Source of the DNA: Crossiella equi
Lineage (GTDB): Bacteria > Actinomycetota > Actinomycetes > Mycobacteriales > Pseudonocardiaceae
NCBI RefSeq assembly: GCF_017876755.1
Contig: NZ_JAGIOO010000001.1
Coordinates: 5,689,786 to 5,753,785 of the forward strand
Direction of reading: 5' to 3'
DNA: 64,000 nucleotides
In this document: piece by piece, positions 8,000-18,146 of the stretch
Position numbering within the stretch: the first letter of the stretch is position 1
How the letters are laid out: every line of letters starts with the position of its first letter
The notes under the pieces: generated by a model
Database searches by the model: none
What the model was told of the DNA's origin: nothing
The model's input: only the letters and a program-made list of their open reading frames with translations
Position numbers and translations under genes: made by a program

Positions 8000-8443
8000 T
8001 CATACCCGGTCGGCCGAGAAGGCGGAGTTCGCGCGGCACAGCGGGTCGTCGTAGTGCCCGAGCAGGGCCACGAGCTGCGGTCCGAGCCCGGCCAGAGGGA
8101 ACGGGATGGCCTTGCCCTCGAAGCCCTCCTCGAACAGCGAGGCCTCCAGCAGCGCCTCGCCGCGCCCGAAGGTCAGCGCGAACAGCCGCCCGTCCACCTC
8201 GGCCAAGAGGGCGGAGTCGCCCGCCAGCACGCCCTCGAGCTCGAAGTGCTCGCCCAGCTCGGCGGGCGGCTCGTGCTCGGGCCCGGCCTCGTCCTCCCCG
8301 CGCCGCGCGGCCAGCACGAAGGGCACCTCGTGCTCGGTGCGCGGCAGCAGGCAGAAGGTCTCCGGCTCGTCCGGGGCGGGTACGCGCACCGCGTCGCCGA
8401 AGGAGAGGGCGTCGGTGGAGAACAGGTGCACCGCGAGTTTCAT
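8000..8443 (-). CDS. Conserved-looking protein of unknown function
   Basis: A 147-residue acidic protein starting MKLAVHLFS with no signal peptide or membrane helix and no motif I recognise. Codon use is normal for the window (G/C third positions), which supports a real gene. The ATG at 8443 is preferred over the GTG at 8458 because a GGGGG stretch lies 7-11 bases upstream. It stands alone on the minus strand, divergent from cbs. The mycobacterial position would hold lipU, to which it is not similar. Confidence 0.65.
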   Translation of the reverse strand: MKLAVHLFSTDALSFGDAVRVPAPDEPETFCLLPRTEHEVPFVLAARRGEDEAGPEHEPPAELGEHFELEGVLAGDSALLAEVDGRLFALTFGRGEALLEASLFEEGFEGKAIPFPLAGLGPQLVALLGHYDDPLCRANSAFSADRV

Positions 8444-8625
8444 GACTACCCCCGACACGTGCGCCCGGATTCAGGTGGAGCTTTCCGACAGGCCAAGAAT
8501 ACGTGACCACGGGGTGGCCGACGGACCGCAAGAGTGGCACGTGCCCCGGAGTAGCGGCAAACGGGTGACCGCGGTGCGGTTACCCTGGCTCCCGGACTTG
8601 TCTCATCTTCTGGGAGGACCGCGCG

Positions 8626-9996
8626 GTGGAGTACGCCGAGCACGTCGTGGATCTGGTCGGCAACACCCCGCTGGTGAAGCTGAACTCGCTGACCGACGGC
8701 CTCAGGCCGCTGGTGCTGGCCAAGGTCGAGTACCTCAACCCCGGTGGCAGCGTGAAGGACCGCATCGCGCTGCGCATGGTCGAGGCGGCCGAGGCCTCCG
8801 GCGAGCTGCGGCCCGGCGGCACGATCGTCGAGCCGACCTCCGGCAACACCGGTGTCGGCCTCGCGCTGGTGGCCCAGCGCAAGGGCTACCGCTGCGTGTT
8901 CGTCTGCCCGGACAAGGTCAGCGAGGACAAGCGCAACGTGCTCAAGGCCTACGGCGCCGAGGTCGTGGTCTGCCCGACCGCGGTCGCGCCGGAGCACCCG
9001 GACTCCTACTACAACGTCTCCGACCGCCTGGTCCGCGAGATCCCCGGCGCCTGGAAGCCCAACCAGTACGCCAACCCGCAGAACCCGGAGTCGCACTACC
9101 ACTCCACCGGCCCCGAGCTGTGGCGCCAGACCGAAGGCAAGATCACGCACTTCGTGGCGGGCATCGGCACCGGCGGCACCATCTCCGGCACCGGCCGGTA
9201 CCTCAAGGAGGTCTCCGGCGGCAAGGTCAAGGTCATCGGCGCCGACCCGCACGGTTCGGTGTACTCCGGCGGCACCGGGCGGCCGTACCTGGTCGAGGGC
9301 GTCGGCGAGGACTTCTGGCCCACCACCTACGACCGCGACATCTGCGACGAGATCGTGGAGATCTCCGACGCGGACTCCTTCGACATCACCCGCCGCCTGG
9401 CGCGCGAGGAGGGCCTGCTGGTCGGCGGGTCCTGCGGCATGGCCGCCGCCGCGGCGCTGCGCATCGCCGAGGGCCTGACCGAGGACGACGTGGTGGTCGT
9501 GCTGCTGCCCGACGGCGGTCGCGGCTACCTGTCCAAGGTCTTCAACGACTCCTGGATGGCCTCCTACGGCTTCCTCTCCGCCGACCACTCCAGCGCCTCG
9601 GTCGGCGACGTGCTGCGCCGCAAGGACGGCACGCTGCCGGAGCTCGTGCACGTGCACCCGAACGAGACCGTCGCGGACGCCATCGCGGTGCTGCGCGAGT
9701 TCGGCGTCTCGCAGATGCCGGTGGTCAACGCCGAGCCGCCGCTGATGGCCGCCGAGGTGGCGGGCGCGGTCAACGAGCGCGACCTGCTGGACGCGCTGTT
9801 CGCGGGCAAGGCCGCGCTGGCCGACCGGGTCGAGGAGCACATGTCCGCGCCGCTGCCGACCATCGGCGCGGGCGAGACCATCAGCACCGCGATGAAGGCG
9901 CTGACCGACGCGGACGGCGCGATGGTGCTCATCGACGGCAAGCCCGCGGGCGTGGTCACCCGGCAGGACGTGCTGGGCTTCCTGGCCGGTCGCTGA
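8626..9996 (+). CDS. cbs: Cystathionine beta-synthase
   Basis: A 456-residue PLP enzyme that condenses serine and homocysteine to cystathionine, the first step of reverse transsulfuration. The PLP lysine is Lys44 in NPGGSVKDR; TSGNTGVGLA binds the substrate carboxylate and GTGGTISGTGRYL the PLP phosphate. A C-terminal pair of CBS (Bateman) domains (about 335-456) is present, as in the mycobacterial enzyme. The GTG at 8626 has GGGAGG 6 bases upstream. It is followed by a pra-like gene and metB in the same order as Rv1077-Rv1079, so homocysteine-to-cysteine conversion is encoded in one block. Confidence 0.93.
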   Translation: MEYAEHVVDLVGNTPLVKLNSLTDGLRPLVLAKVEYLNPGGSVKDRIALRMVEAAEASGELRPGGTIVEPTSGNTGVGLALVAQRKGYRCVFVCPDKVSEDKRNVLKAYGAEVVVCPTAVAPEHPDSYYNVSDRLVREIPGAWKPNQYANPQNPESHYHSTGPELWRQTEGKITHFVAGIGTGGTISGTGRYLKEVSGGKVKVIGADPHGSVYSGGTGRPYLVEGVGEDFWPTTYDRDICDEIVEISDADSFDITRRLAREEGLLVGGSCGMAAAAALRIAEGLTEDDVVVVLLPDGGRGYLSKVFNDSWMASYGFLSADHSSASVGDVLRRKDGTLPELVHVHPNETVADAIAVLREFGVSQMPVVNAEPPLMAAEVAGAVNERDLLDALFAGKAALADRVEEHMSAPLPTIGAGETISTAMKALTDADGAMVLIDGKPAGVVTRQDVLGFLAGR

Positions 9997-10011
9997 GCCC
10001 CTGGACGGACG

Positions 10012-10048
10012 GGGCGCGGCGTTCACCCCATCGGGACACGCCGCGCCC
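10012..10048 (+). terminator. Hairpin downstream of cbs
   Basis: An 11-bp stem GGGCGCGGCGT (10012-10022) paired with ACGCCGCGCCC (10038-10048), with a 15-base loop, between cbs and the pra-like gene. Possible terminator, without a T-tract. Confidence 0.55.
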
Positions 10049-10141
10049 AGAATCCGCGTTGGGACTACGCCCGTTCGGAGCATCCGATAGCGTGACCGCA
10101 ACAACCGACGGCCAGCTACCCCGAAGGGGGTAAGGAACCCG

Positions 10142-11269
10142 ATGAGCGCTCCGCAGCCGCCCCAGTCCAACCAGGGCCAGGGTGGGCAGCCGCAGGCTGA
10201 ACCGCAGGGTGCGGCCGACCCGACGCCGTCCCCGGCGCAGGGCCTGCCGACCACCACCCACTCGCCGCAGGCGGACACCACCCAGGTGATCTCCTCGGCG
10301 CTGAGCAGCCCGTCCGCGAGCAGCCCCGCGGCACCCGCCAACCCGGAGGCCACCCAGGTGGTCCAGCCGGGCGCGGCACCGGCGGCGCCGCCGGCGGCCG
10401 ATGCCACCCAGGTCGTACCGCCGGGCCAGCAGCCCCCGGTCACACCGCAGTACGCACCCCCGTCCTTCGCCCAGCCCACCCCGGCACCGGGCCAGCCGCA
10501 GGCGCAGCAGGCCTGGGGCCAGCCCCCGGCCGCGCCAGGCTACCCGCAGACCGGCGGCCAGCCCCAGCAGCAGTGGGGTCAGCCGCAGGCACCGGGCACC
10601 GGCCCGCAGCCGACCCAGCAGGCCTGGGGACAGCCCCAGACCGGCGGTCAGCCGCAGCAGCAGTGGGGCCAGCCCCAGCAGCCGCAGCAGCAGGCCTGGG
10701 GCCAGCAGCAGCCGCAGCAGGGCTACGGGCAGCCGCAGCAGCAGTGGGGCCAGCCGCAGCAGGGCTACGGCGCCCAGCCCTACGGGCAGCAGTACCCGGG
10801 CGCGAAGAGCGGCAGCAACACGCTGGCCGCGGCGATGTGGACCGGCGTCGCCGTGTCCGGCATCCAGTTGCTCCTGGGCATCCTCAGCCTGGTCAGCCTC
10901 GCCGGGCTGGCCGGGTTCTACTCGCCGCCCGCTTGGGTCTGGATCGTCACCATCCTCAGCCTCCTGCTGACCGCGGGCACGGGTGTGTTCTCGTTCCTGG
11001 GCGGGCAGAACGGCCAGGACTCGGCGAGGCTCATCGTGACCGGCTGTGCGGGCGCGAACATCCTCCTCTCCATCATCATGGCGGTGACCATCGGTGGGAT
11101 GCCGGGCCTCGGCGTCCTGCTGGCGGCCGCGATCATCGTGCTGTGGTGGCTGCCGTCCACGACGAACGGCATGCAGCTCAAGCGGGCCCAGCAGCCGCAG
11201 GCCGCCCCCGGCGGCTACGGCCAGCCCCCGCAGCAGTACGGCGGTGGCGGGAACTACCCCGGCTACTGA
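10142..11269 (+). CDS. Pra-like proline/glutamine-rich membrane protein
   Basis: A 375-residue protein. Residues 1-225 are intrinsically disordered and Pro/Gln/Ala-rich, ending in degenerate repeats of the type QQQWGQPQ and QAWGQP; residues 235-345 form about four transmembrane helices; the tail is again Gly/Gln/Tyr-rich. Position between cbs and metB matches the mycobacterial proline-rich antigen Pra (Rv1078), with the same low-complexity-then-membrane layout. Three Thr-Gln-Val sites recur in acidic or Ala context (47-49, 71-73, 89-91). Role unknown. The start ATG follows an AAGGGGGTAAGG-type ribosome site. Confidence 0.8.
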   Translation: MSAPQPPQSNQGQGGQPQAEPQGAADPTPSPAQGLPTTTHSPQADTTQVISSALSSPSASSPAAPANPEATQVVQPGAAPAAPPAADATQVVPPGQQPPVTPQYAPPSFAQPTPAPGQPQAQQAWGQPPAAPGYPQTGGQPQQQWGQPQAPGTGPQPTQQAWGQPQTGGQPQQQWGQPQQPQQQAWGQQQPQQGYGQPQQQWGQPQQGYGAQPYGQQYPGAKSGSNTLAAAMWTGVAVSGIQLLLGILSLVSLAGLAGFYSPPAWVWIVTILSLLLTAGTGVFSFLGGQNGQDSARLIVTGCAGANILLSIIMAVTIGGMPGLGVLLAAAIIVLWWLPSTTNGMQLKRAQQPQAAPGGYGQPPQQYGGGGNYPGY

Positions 11270-11285
11270 CCAGTACGCGGAACTC

Positions 11286-11316
11286 CAGCCCCCGGCCGCA
11301 TCACGGTCGGGGGCTG
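11286..11316 (+). terminator. Hairpin downstream of the pra-like gene
   Basis: CAGCCCCCG (11286-11294) pairs with CGGGGGCTG (11308-11316) around a 13-base loop, just before metB. Confidence 0.55.
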
Positions 11317-11346
11317 TTCCACGTCTGAGCCCGTAGGCTCGGCCCC

Positions 11347-12486
11347 ATGAACGACGGCTTCGCCACCAGGGCCATCCACGCAGGCCAGGAACCCGACCCC
11401 ACCACCGGGTCGGTCATCGTCCCCATCCACGCCACCTCGACCTACGCGCAGGACGGCGTCGGGGGCCTGCGCGGCGGCTACGAGTACTCCCGCACCGGCA
11501 ACCCCACCCGCACCGCCCTGGAGACCGCGCTGGCCTCCCTGGAGGGCGGCAGGCACGCGCGGGCCTTCGCCTCCGGCATGTCCGCCACCGACGCGGTGCT
11601 CCGCTCGGTGCTGCGCCCGGGCGACCACCTGGTCATCCCGGACGACGCCTACGGCGGCACCTTCCGCCTGGTGGACAAGGTGCTCTCCCAGTGGGGCATC
11701 GAGCACACCCCGGCCCCGGTGTCCGATGTGGACGCCGTACGGGCCGCGATCCGCCCCAACACCAAGGTGGTCTGGATCGAGACCCCCACCAACCCGCTGC
11801 TCAACATCGCCGACATCGCGGCGATCGCCGAGGTCGCGCAGACCGCGGGCGCGAAGCTGGTGGTGGACAACACCTTCGCCTCGCCGTACCTGCAGAACCC
11901 GCTGGAGTTCGGCGCCGACGTGGTGCTGCACTCGACCACCAAGTACATCGGCGGCCACTCCGACGTGGTCGGCGGCGCGCTGGTCACCAACGACGCCGAC
12001 CTGGCCGAGAAGTTCGCCTTCATCCAGAACGGCGCGGGCGCGGTGCCCGGCCCGTTCGACGCCTGGCTCACCCTGCGCGGCCTGAAGACCCTGGCCCTGC
12101 GCATGGAGAAGCACAGCGACAACGCCGAGCTGGTCGTGCAGGCGCTGCTGGACCACCCCAAGGTCGGCGCGGTGCTCTACCCCGGGCTGGAGGACCACCC
12201 GGGCCACCACGCGGCGGCCAAGCAGATGCGCCGCTTCGGCGGCATGGTCTCCTTCACCGTCAACGGCGGTGAGGCGGCGGCACTGGAGGTGGTCTCCAAG
12301 ACCCGCCTGTTCACGCTGGCCGAGTCGCTGGGCGGCGTGGAGTCGCTGATCGAGCACCCGGGCAAGATGACGCACGCCAGCACCGCGGGCTCGCTGCTCC
12401 AGGTGCCCTCGGACCTGATCCGGGTCTCGGTGGGCATCGAGGACGGCGCCGACCTGGTGGCCGACCTCGTGCAGGCGCTGGACTGA
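11347..12486 (+). CDS. metB: Cystathionine gamma-synthase/lyase (Cys/Met PLP enzyme)
   Basis: A 379-residue member of the Cys/Met metabolism PLP family. It begins FATRAIHAGQEPD and has the YSRTGNPT phosphate-binding segment, the ASGMSA loop, ETPTNP and the PLP lysine Lys199 in HSTTKYIGGHSD. Such enzymes make cystathionine from O-acyl-homoserine, or split it to cysteine and 2-oxobutyrate; the mycobacterial homologue Rv1079 is named MetB. With cbs two genes upstream, a cystathionine gamma-lyase role in reverse transsulfuration is equally likely. No clear Shine-Dalgarno precedes the ATG. Confidence 0.9.
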   Translation: MNDGFATRAIHAGQEPDPTTGSVIVPIHATSTYAQDGVGGLRGGYEYSRTGNPTRTALETALASLEGGRHARAFASGMSATDAVLRSVLRPGDHLVIPDDAYGGTFRLVDKVLSQWGIEHTPAPVSDVDAVRAAIRPNTKVVWIETPTNPLLNIADIAAIAEVAQTAGAKLVVDNTFASPYLQNPLEFGADVVLHSTTKYIGGHSDVVGGALVTNDADLAEKFAFIQNGAGAVPGPFDAWLTLRGLKTLALRMEKHSDNAELVVQALLDHPKVGAVLYPGLEDHPGHHAAAKQMRRFGGMVSFTVNGGEAAALEVVSKTRLFTLAESLGGVESLIEHPGKMTHASTAGSLLQVPSDLIRVSVGIEDGADLVADLVQALD

Positions 12487-12496
12487 TCGCGGGCCG

Positions 12497-12532
12497 GGAG
12501 CCCGTGCGGGGTCTCAGACCCCCGCGGGCTCC
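12497..12532. terminator. Hairpin at the convergent end of metB and a small membrane protein gene
   Basis: GGAGCCCG at 12497-12504 pairs with CGGGCTCC near 12525-12532, and GGGGTCT with AGACCCC inside. The stop codon of the minus-strand gene lies within the structure. Confidence 0.6.
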
Positions 12533-12762
12533 TGCTCCTGCGGCTTGACCGGTGCGGTGGTCTGCGGCGGGCCGACCGGCAGGTCGTCCTTCTCCACGCA
12601 GCCGCCGATGAGCTCCACGACGCCGTTGTGCGTCTTGTACTCGGCCGGGTCCTGGCAGCCCACGCGCACCACGGTGAACACGGCCGCGCCGGTCAGGGCC
12701 ACCGCCGTGCTGACCGCGGCCACCAGCGGCAACACCCCGCTGCTGCGCACCGCACGCGACAC
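12514..12762 (-). CDS. Small single-pass membrane protein, unknown function
   Basis: An 82-residue protein: a basic start (MSRAVRSSG), one hydrophobic helix (about 10-33), then a short exported domain with two cysteines (VGCQDPAEY and IGGCVEKDD) that could form a disulfide, and a Pro/Gln-rich tail. The GTG at 12762 is preceded by GGAGG 8 bases upstream. Codon use supports coding. I do not recognise a family. Confidence 0.65.
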   Translation of the reverse strand: MSRAVRSSGVLPLVAAVSTAVALTGAAVFTVVRVGCQDPAEYKTHNGVVELIGGCVEKDDLPVGPPQTTAPVKPQEQEPAGV

Positions 12763-12821
12763 CTGCCACCTCCGACGACCTAGAGCTCGCTCCCCGGGAC
12801 AAGCCTACCCAACCCCGGAAG

Positions 12822-12869
12822 AGCCTTCGCGACGTTCCCCGTGCTCACCAGGGGAACGTCGCGAAGGCT
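12822..12869 (-). terminator. Strong terminator of hppD
   Basis: A perfect 19-bp stem (AGCCTTCGCGACGTTCCCC at 12822-12840, complement at 12851-12869) with a 10-base loop, directly downstream of hppD on the minus strand. Confidence 0.85.
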
Positions 12870-12886
12870 TCAGCAGTTCATCAGCT

Positions 12887-14245
<1,359 letters not shown>

Positions 14246-14749
14246 GTGCTGCCCGAGGAGGACGAGGCGCTGGACGCGCTGGACGCCCGGCTGCTGCTGT
14301 TGCTCACCGACGAGCCCCGGCTGGGTGTGCTGGAGTGCTCGCGGCGCCTGGGCGTGGCGCGCGGCACCGTGCAGGCGCGGCTGGACCGGCTCACCCGGCG
14401 GGGCGTGCTCGGCGGCTTCCCGCCCGAGCTGGACCTGGCCGCGATGGGCTACGGGCTCACCGCGTTCGCCATCCTGGAGATCGCGCAGGGCAGGCGCCCG
14501 GAGGTGACCGCGCACCTGGCCGCGATCGACGAGGTGTGCGAGGTGCACGCCACCACCGGCCAGGGCGACCTACTGGTGCGCATGGTGGCCCGGGACAACG
14601 ACGACCTGCAGCGCGTGATCGACGCGGTGGTCGACGTGGCGGGCGTGCAGCGCACCTCCACCGCGATCGCGCTGTCCACGCCGGTGCAGCCGAGGGTGCG
14701 ACCCCTCCTGGAACGGGTGGTCGGGAAGGGCGCACCGCCGCATCCTTGA
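14246..14749 (+). CDS. Lrp/AsnC-family transcriptional regulator
   Basis: A 167-residue protein with an N-terminal winged HTH (LLTDEPRLGVLECSRRLGVARGTVQARLDRLTRRGVL) and a C-terminal RAM/AsnC ligand-binding domain (residues 75-150; GDLLVRMVARDNDDLQRVIDAV). Lrp-type proteins form octamers that sense amino acids or aromatic acids. The GTG at 14246 has AGGAGG 6 bases upstream. Divergence from hppD suggests it controls tyrosine breakdown, as inferred for the equivalent actinomycete pair. The gene ends 3 bases before the next ORF. Confidence 0.88.
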   Translation: MLPEEDEALDALDARLLLLLTDEPRLGVLECSRRLGVARGTVQARLDRLTRRGVLGGFPPELDLAAMGYGLTAFAILEIAQGRRPEVTAHLAAIDEVCEVHATTGQGDLLVRMVARDNDDLQRVIDAVVDVAGVQRTSTAIALSTPVQPRVRPLLERVVGKGAPPHP

Positions 14750-14752
14750 TCC

Positions 14753-15097
14753 ATGCACCCGCACGAGATCGAGGTCGGCGCCACCTACCACGTGCGCCCG
14801 AACCCGGAGAGCGGCTTCCTGGAGATGCTCAACGACTCGGCCGAGTACGACATCACCGTCACCGCGGTCGGGCTGACCAAGTACGACGAGCCCTCGGTGG
14901 CGGGCGTGCGGGTGGCCGACCGGTTCAACGTCGCGGTGGCCCTGCCGCCGGAGGAGGCGCGCAGGCTGGGCCTGCCCGGGGACGTCGATTATGTCGTGCA
15001 GGGCGTCCTGGTGGATGCTGCCACGGGGGCGCTGGTCAGCAGGCCGACCGGCGAGCTGGTCACGGTGCCCTGCCGCTGGTTGCACCCAGTGGAGTAG
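14753..15097 (+). CDS. Unknown small soluble protein
   Basis: A 114-residue protein that begins MHPHEIEVGATYHVRP, with an all-beta predicted character and no signal or membrane segment. It starts 3 bases after the Lrp-regulator stop and has no own Shine-Dalgarno, so it is probably translated by coupling. The domain is unrecognised. Codon use is typical for the window. Confidence 0.7.
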   Translation: MHPHEIEVGATYHVRPNPESGFLEMLNDSAEYDITVTAVGLTKYDEPSVAGVRVADRFNVAVALPPEEARRLGLPGDVDYVVQGVLVDAATGALVSRPTGELVTVPCRWLHPVE

Positions 15098-15117
15098 CCG
15101 GGGGACTTGGGGGGAAC

Positions 15118-15951
15118 GTGAGGATCTTCGTCGGTCTGGGCTGGGCGCTGTTCGCGCTGGGCCTGGGATGGCTGCTGGGCAACGGGTACCTCGACGTGCG
15201 GGTCGCCGGGAACGGCACGATCTCGATCCCGGTGCTGGGGTCGCTGGTCGCCGCGGTGGTGGCGCTGGTGCTCACCCGCTGGGTGCCGCCCCGGCTGCCG
15301 GAGGGCTTCCCCGGGGAGGTCGCCGCCCAGCCGCGGGTCGGCCGCCAGGCCGCGTTCCTGACCGGGATCGCGCTGCTGTTCCCGGCGCTGCTCTGGGCGG
15401 TGCCCGGACTGGGGCGGGACGTGGGCTACCTCGGCCTGAAGCTGCTGCTGTTCTTCGCGCTGCCGCTCGTGGTGCTGGCCTGCACCGGGGGCATCCGGCT
15501 GCCCACGATCCGGCCGACCGGGCGGTGGCGGTGGCTCGGCCCCGCGGTCGTCGGCGTGGTGTTCCTCGCGGTCCTGCAGGGCTGGCCGTGGACCCCTTCG
15601 CAGCCCGGGATCGTGGGCGACCCGGTGGAGCTGCTCGTCGGGGTGGTGCTGGTCTTCCTCACCGCGAGCGTGGGGGAGGAGCTGTTCTACCGGTACCTGC
15701 TCCAGACCCGGCTGGAGGCGCGCCTCGGCCGCTGGCCGGGCATCCTGGCCAGCTCACTGCTGTTCCCGCTGATGCACCTGCCCACCCGGCTCCTGGTCTT
15801 CGACCTGGCCACGGGAGTGGCCGCCGTGGTGGTCGTGCAGGGCACGTTCGGGCTGGTCATGGGCTACCTGTGGAGCCGGTACCGCAACTTCTGGGCCCTG
15901 GTGGCCGTGCACGCGGGCGTCAACCACCTCAGCCTGCTCTGGCTCATGTGA
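15118..15951 (+). CDS. CPBP-family intramembrane metalloprotease
   Basis: A 277-residue protein with about seven transmembrane helices. The CPBP/Abi (Rce1-like) motifs are present: EELFYR (motif 1, Glu-Glu-x3-Arg), the histidine in FPLMHLP (motif 2) and HAGVNH (motif 3). Members act as intramembrane endopeptidases, often linked with bacteriocin immunity or prenyl-protein processing; no substrate is visible here. The GTG at 15118 follows GGGGGG closely. It is last in the Lrp-unknown-CPBP run and is followed by a terminator hairpin. Confidence 0.85.
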   Translation: MRIFVGLGWALFALGLGWLLGNGYLDVRVAGNGTISIPVLGSLVAAVVALVLTRWVPPRLPEGFPGEVAAQPRVGRQAAFLTGIALLFPALLWAVPGLGRDVGYLGLKLLLFFALPLVVLACTGGIRLPTIRPTGRWRWLGPAVVGVVFLAVLQGWPWTPSQPGIVGDPVELLVGVVLVFLTASVGEELFYRYLLQTRLEARLGRWPGILASSLLFPLMHLPTRLLVFDLATGVAAVVVVQGTFGLVMGYLWSRYRNFWALVAVHAGVNHLSLLWLM

Positions 15952-15958
15952 ACGGGCG

Positions 15959-15989
15959 ACGGGCCCGGAGCGATCCGCCCCGGGCCCGT
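15959..15989. terminator. Hairpin between CPBP protease and greA
   Basis: ACGGGCCCGG (15959-15968) pairs with CCGGGCCCGT (15980-15989) around an 11-base loop at a convergent junction. Confidence 0.7.
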
Positions 15990-16004
15990 GCAACGTTTGC
16001 GCGC

Positions 16005-16493
16005 TCAGGCGACCTTGTACGGCTCCGCCTTGAGCAGGGTGACCTTCATGGTGCTGCCGTTCGGGGTGGCGTACTCGCGGCTCTCGCCCACCTTGGCGTC
16101 CATCAGCGCGGCGCCCAGCGGGGAGTGCGGGGAGTAGACCTCGAGGTCGCCGTGCGAGCCCTCCTCGCGGGTGGCCAGCAGGAACGTCTCGGTGTCGTCG
16201 TCGCCGTCGTAGCGGATGGTGACGACCATGCCGGGCTGTGCGACACCCGACTGGGTCGGCGCCTCGCCGACCTTGGCCGTGCGGAGCAGCTCCTGGAGCT
16301 GCCTGATCCGGGCCTCCTGCTTGCCCTGCTCCTCGCGGGCGGCGTGGTAGCCGCCGTTCTCGCGCAGGTCGCCCTCCTCGCGGCGGGCGTTGATCTCCGC
16401 GGCGATGACCGGGCGGTTGGCAATGAGCTCGTCCAGCTCGTTCTTGAGCCGCCCGAAAGCATCCTGGGTCAGCCAGGTCACGGTCTCAGCCAC
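16005..16493 (-). CDS. greA: Transcription elongation factor GreA
   Basis: A 162-residue factor that stimulates transcript cleavage by backtracked RNA polymerase. The N-terminal coiled coil carries the acidic tip ([19 protein letters not shown]), and the C-terminal FKBP-like domain holds [18 protein letters not shown]. The GTG at 16493 ([10 protein letters not shown]) is chosen because GAGGAG lies 8 bases upstream and because the mycobacterial protein begins at the same VTWLTQ; the GTG at 16502 would be too close to that site. Position matches Rv1080c. Confidence 0.95.
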   Translation of the reverse strand: MAETVTWLTQDAFGRLKNELDELIANRPVIAAEINARREEGDLRENGGYHAAREEQGKQEARIRQLQELLRTAKVGEAPTQSGVAQPGMVVTIRYDGDDDTETFLLATREEGSHGDLEVYSPHSPLGAALMDAKVGESREYATPNGSTMKVTLLKAEPYKVA

Positions 16494-16572
16494 GGTCACC
16501 ACTCCTCGTCTCCTCCAGGCCCACGGCTGTGGGCTGGTCGCTCCCGGCAGGCTGCACCAGGAAACGGAAAAA

Positions 16573-16594
16573 CACGGCCCGCGCCGGGGCCGTG
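16573..16594 (-). terminator. Intrinsic terminator of the DUF4307 gene
   Basis: CACGGCCC (16573-16580) and GGGCCGTG (16587-16594) form an 8-bp stem with a 6-base loop, followed on the minus strand by a run of five T. One of few classical U-tract terminators in the window. Confidence 0.8.
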
Positions 16595-16671
16595 CTGTCA
16601 GGCGAGGGTAACACGGTTACGGGTTCAGTGGGCGTGAATTACGCCTGGTGATGACCGCTGACAGGGGCAGT

Positions 16672-17109
16672 TCACCCGCTTGGCCGCGCGGTGCTCGACA
16701 AGTACTCGGGGACCTGGTAAGAGCACCCGAACACCACGCCGGTGACCGCCAGCCGGGAGGTGCGGACCACTGTGGTCTCGACCACGGTGTCGCGGCTCGG
16801 GGTCACCAGCACCTCGCGCCGGCCGACCTCGTCGCCGTCCTCCGAGCGGGCCCGCACGATGCACACCGCGGCGCGCTCCGGGGTCTGCCGGGCCACCTGG
16901 AAGCTGATCTCCACGGATGTGTTGTCGAGCACCCGGTAGGCCGTCTGCTTGCCCTCGATGGGCGTGGTGCCGAGGTTCTGGTAGCCCACGACGGCGAGCA
17001 CGCCGCCGACCGCCACGGCCGTGACCAGCAGTGCGAGCCGCACCCACGGGGGTGTCCTTCGATCGGAGGACCGGCCGTAGCGGCCCTCCGGGAGCGGACG
17101 CTCGCCCAT
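16672..17109 (-). CDS. DUF4307 membrane protein
   Basis: A 145-residue protein with a basic cytoplasmic start (LPEGRYGRSSDRR), one transmembrane helix (about 25-45) and an extracytoplasmic beta-rich domain with two cysteines (AVCIVRARS, VFGCSYQVP). It corresponds in position and type to Rv1081c (DUF4307), between greA and mca. The ATG at 17109 has CAGGAGG 8-9 bases upstream. Function unknown. Confidence 0.85.
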   Translation of the reverse strand: MGERPLPEGRYGRSSDRRTPPWVRLALLVTAVAVGGVLAVVGYQNLGTTPIEGKQTAYRVLDNTSVEISFQVARQTPERAAVCIVRARSEDGDEVGRREVLVTPSRDTVVETTVVRTSRLAVTGVVFGCSYQVPEYLSSTARPSG

Positions 17110-17264
17110 GGCTGCGGACCTCCTGGCCAGAACTGTCGTACCGAGGGGGAACAATGGGCGGGAACGCCCGCGTTGAGTATCCATGACCGCCAGCTGAGGC
17201 TGACGCGGGCTGCCCCGGTGCCGCTGGGGGCGCGCCGGATGACCGAGAGGACCAGGGAAGACCC

Positions 17265-18146
17265 ATGGCAGAGAAGCTCCGCCTGATGACGGTGCACGCC
17301 CATCCGGACGACGAGTCGAGCAAGGGCGCCGCCACCACCGCGAAGCTGGTGGCCGACGGCCACGAGGTCATGGTCGTCACGTGCACCGGTGGCGAGCGCG
17401 GCAGCATCCTCAACCCGGCGATGGACCGCCCGGAGGTCGTGGAGAACCTGGCCAAGGTGCGCCACGAGGAGATGGCGCGCGCCGCCGAGATCCTCAAGGT
17501 GCAGCACCGCTGGCTGCCCTACGTCGACTCCGGCCTGCCCGAGGGCGACCCGCTGCCGCCGCTGCCGGAGGGCTGCTTCGCGCTGGTCCCGCTGGAGGAG
17601 TCCACCGCGGAGCTGGTCAAGGTCGTGCGCGAGTTCCGCCCGCACGTCATCGTCACCTACGACGAGAACGGCGGTTACCCGCACCCGGACCACATCCGCT
17701 GCCACGAGGTCAGCGTCGCGGCCTTCGAGGCGGCGGGCGACCCGGACCGCTTCCCCGAGGCGGGCGAGCCCTGGCAGCCGCTCAAGCTCTACTACTCCCA
17801 CGGCTTCTCCCGGGCCAAGCTCATGGCCTTCAACGAGGCCATGGAGGCCCGCGGCCTGGAGTCGCCGTACGTCGAGTGGCTCAAGAACTGGCCCGCCGAC
17901 CGCCCGGACGTCATGGAGCGGGTGACCACCCAGGTGGAGTGCGGGGAGTACTTTGAGATCCGGGACGAGGCGCTGAAGGCGCACGCCACCCAGATCGACC
18001 CGACCAGCAGGTGGTTCGCGGTCCCGCTCGACCTGCAGCGGGAGGTGTGGCCCACCGAGGAGTACGAGTTGGCCCGCTCGCTGGTCGACACGACCCTGCC
18101 GGAGGACGACCTGTTCGCCGGTGTCCTGACCCAGGTGCGTACATGA
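17265..18146 (+). CDS. mca: Mycothiol S-conjugate amidase
   Basis: A 293-residue zinc amidase of the MshB/Mca (PIG-L) family. It cleaves mycothiol S-conjugates to release mercapturates that are exported, a detoxification step limited to actinobacteria. Zinc ligands are His13 and Asp16 in AHPDDE and His143 in [20 protein letters not shown] and the [11 protein letters not shown] region match Mca rather than MshB. The start ATG has only a weak GGGAAGA upstream. Its stop overlaps the next gene start (ATGA). Confidence 0.94.
   Translation: MAEKLRLMTVHAHPDDESSKGAATTAKLVADGHEVMVVTCTGGERGSILNPAMDRPEVVENLAKVRHEEMARAAEILKVQHRWLPYVDSGLPEGDPLPPLPEGCFALVPLEESTAELVKVVREFRPHVIVTYDENGGYPHPDHIRCHEVSVAAFEAAGDPDRFPEAGEPWQPLKLYYSHGFSRAKLMAFNEAMEARGLESPYVEWLKNWPADRPDVMERVTTQVECGEYFEIRDEALKAHATQIDPTSRWFAVPLDLQREVWPTEEYELARSLVDTTLPEDDLFAGVLTQVRT

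Noticed and set aside
10500-10800. CAGCAG-rich repeats in the pra-like gene as a tandem repeat or CRISPR-like array
   Set aside because: The repeats are in-frame Gln/Pro/Trp/Gly codons of a low-complexity protein with irregular periods; there are no conserved repeat-spacer units.
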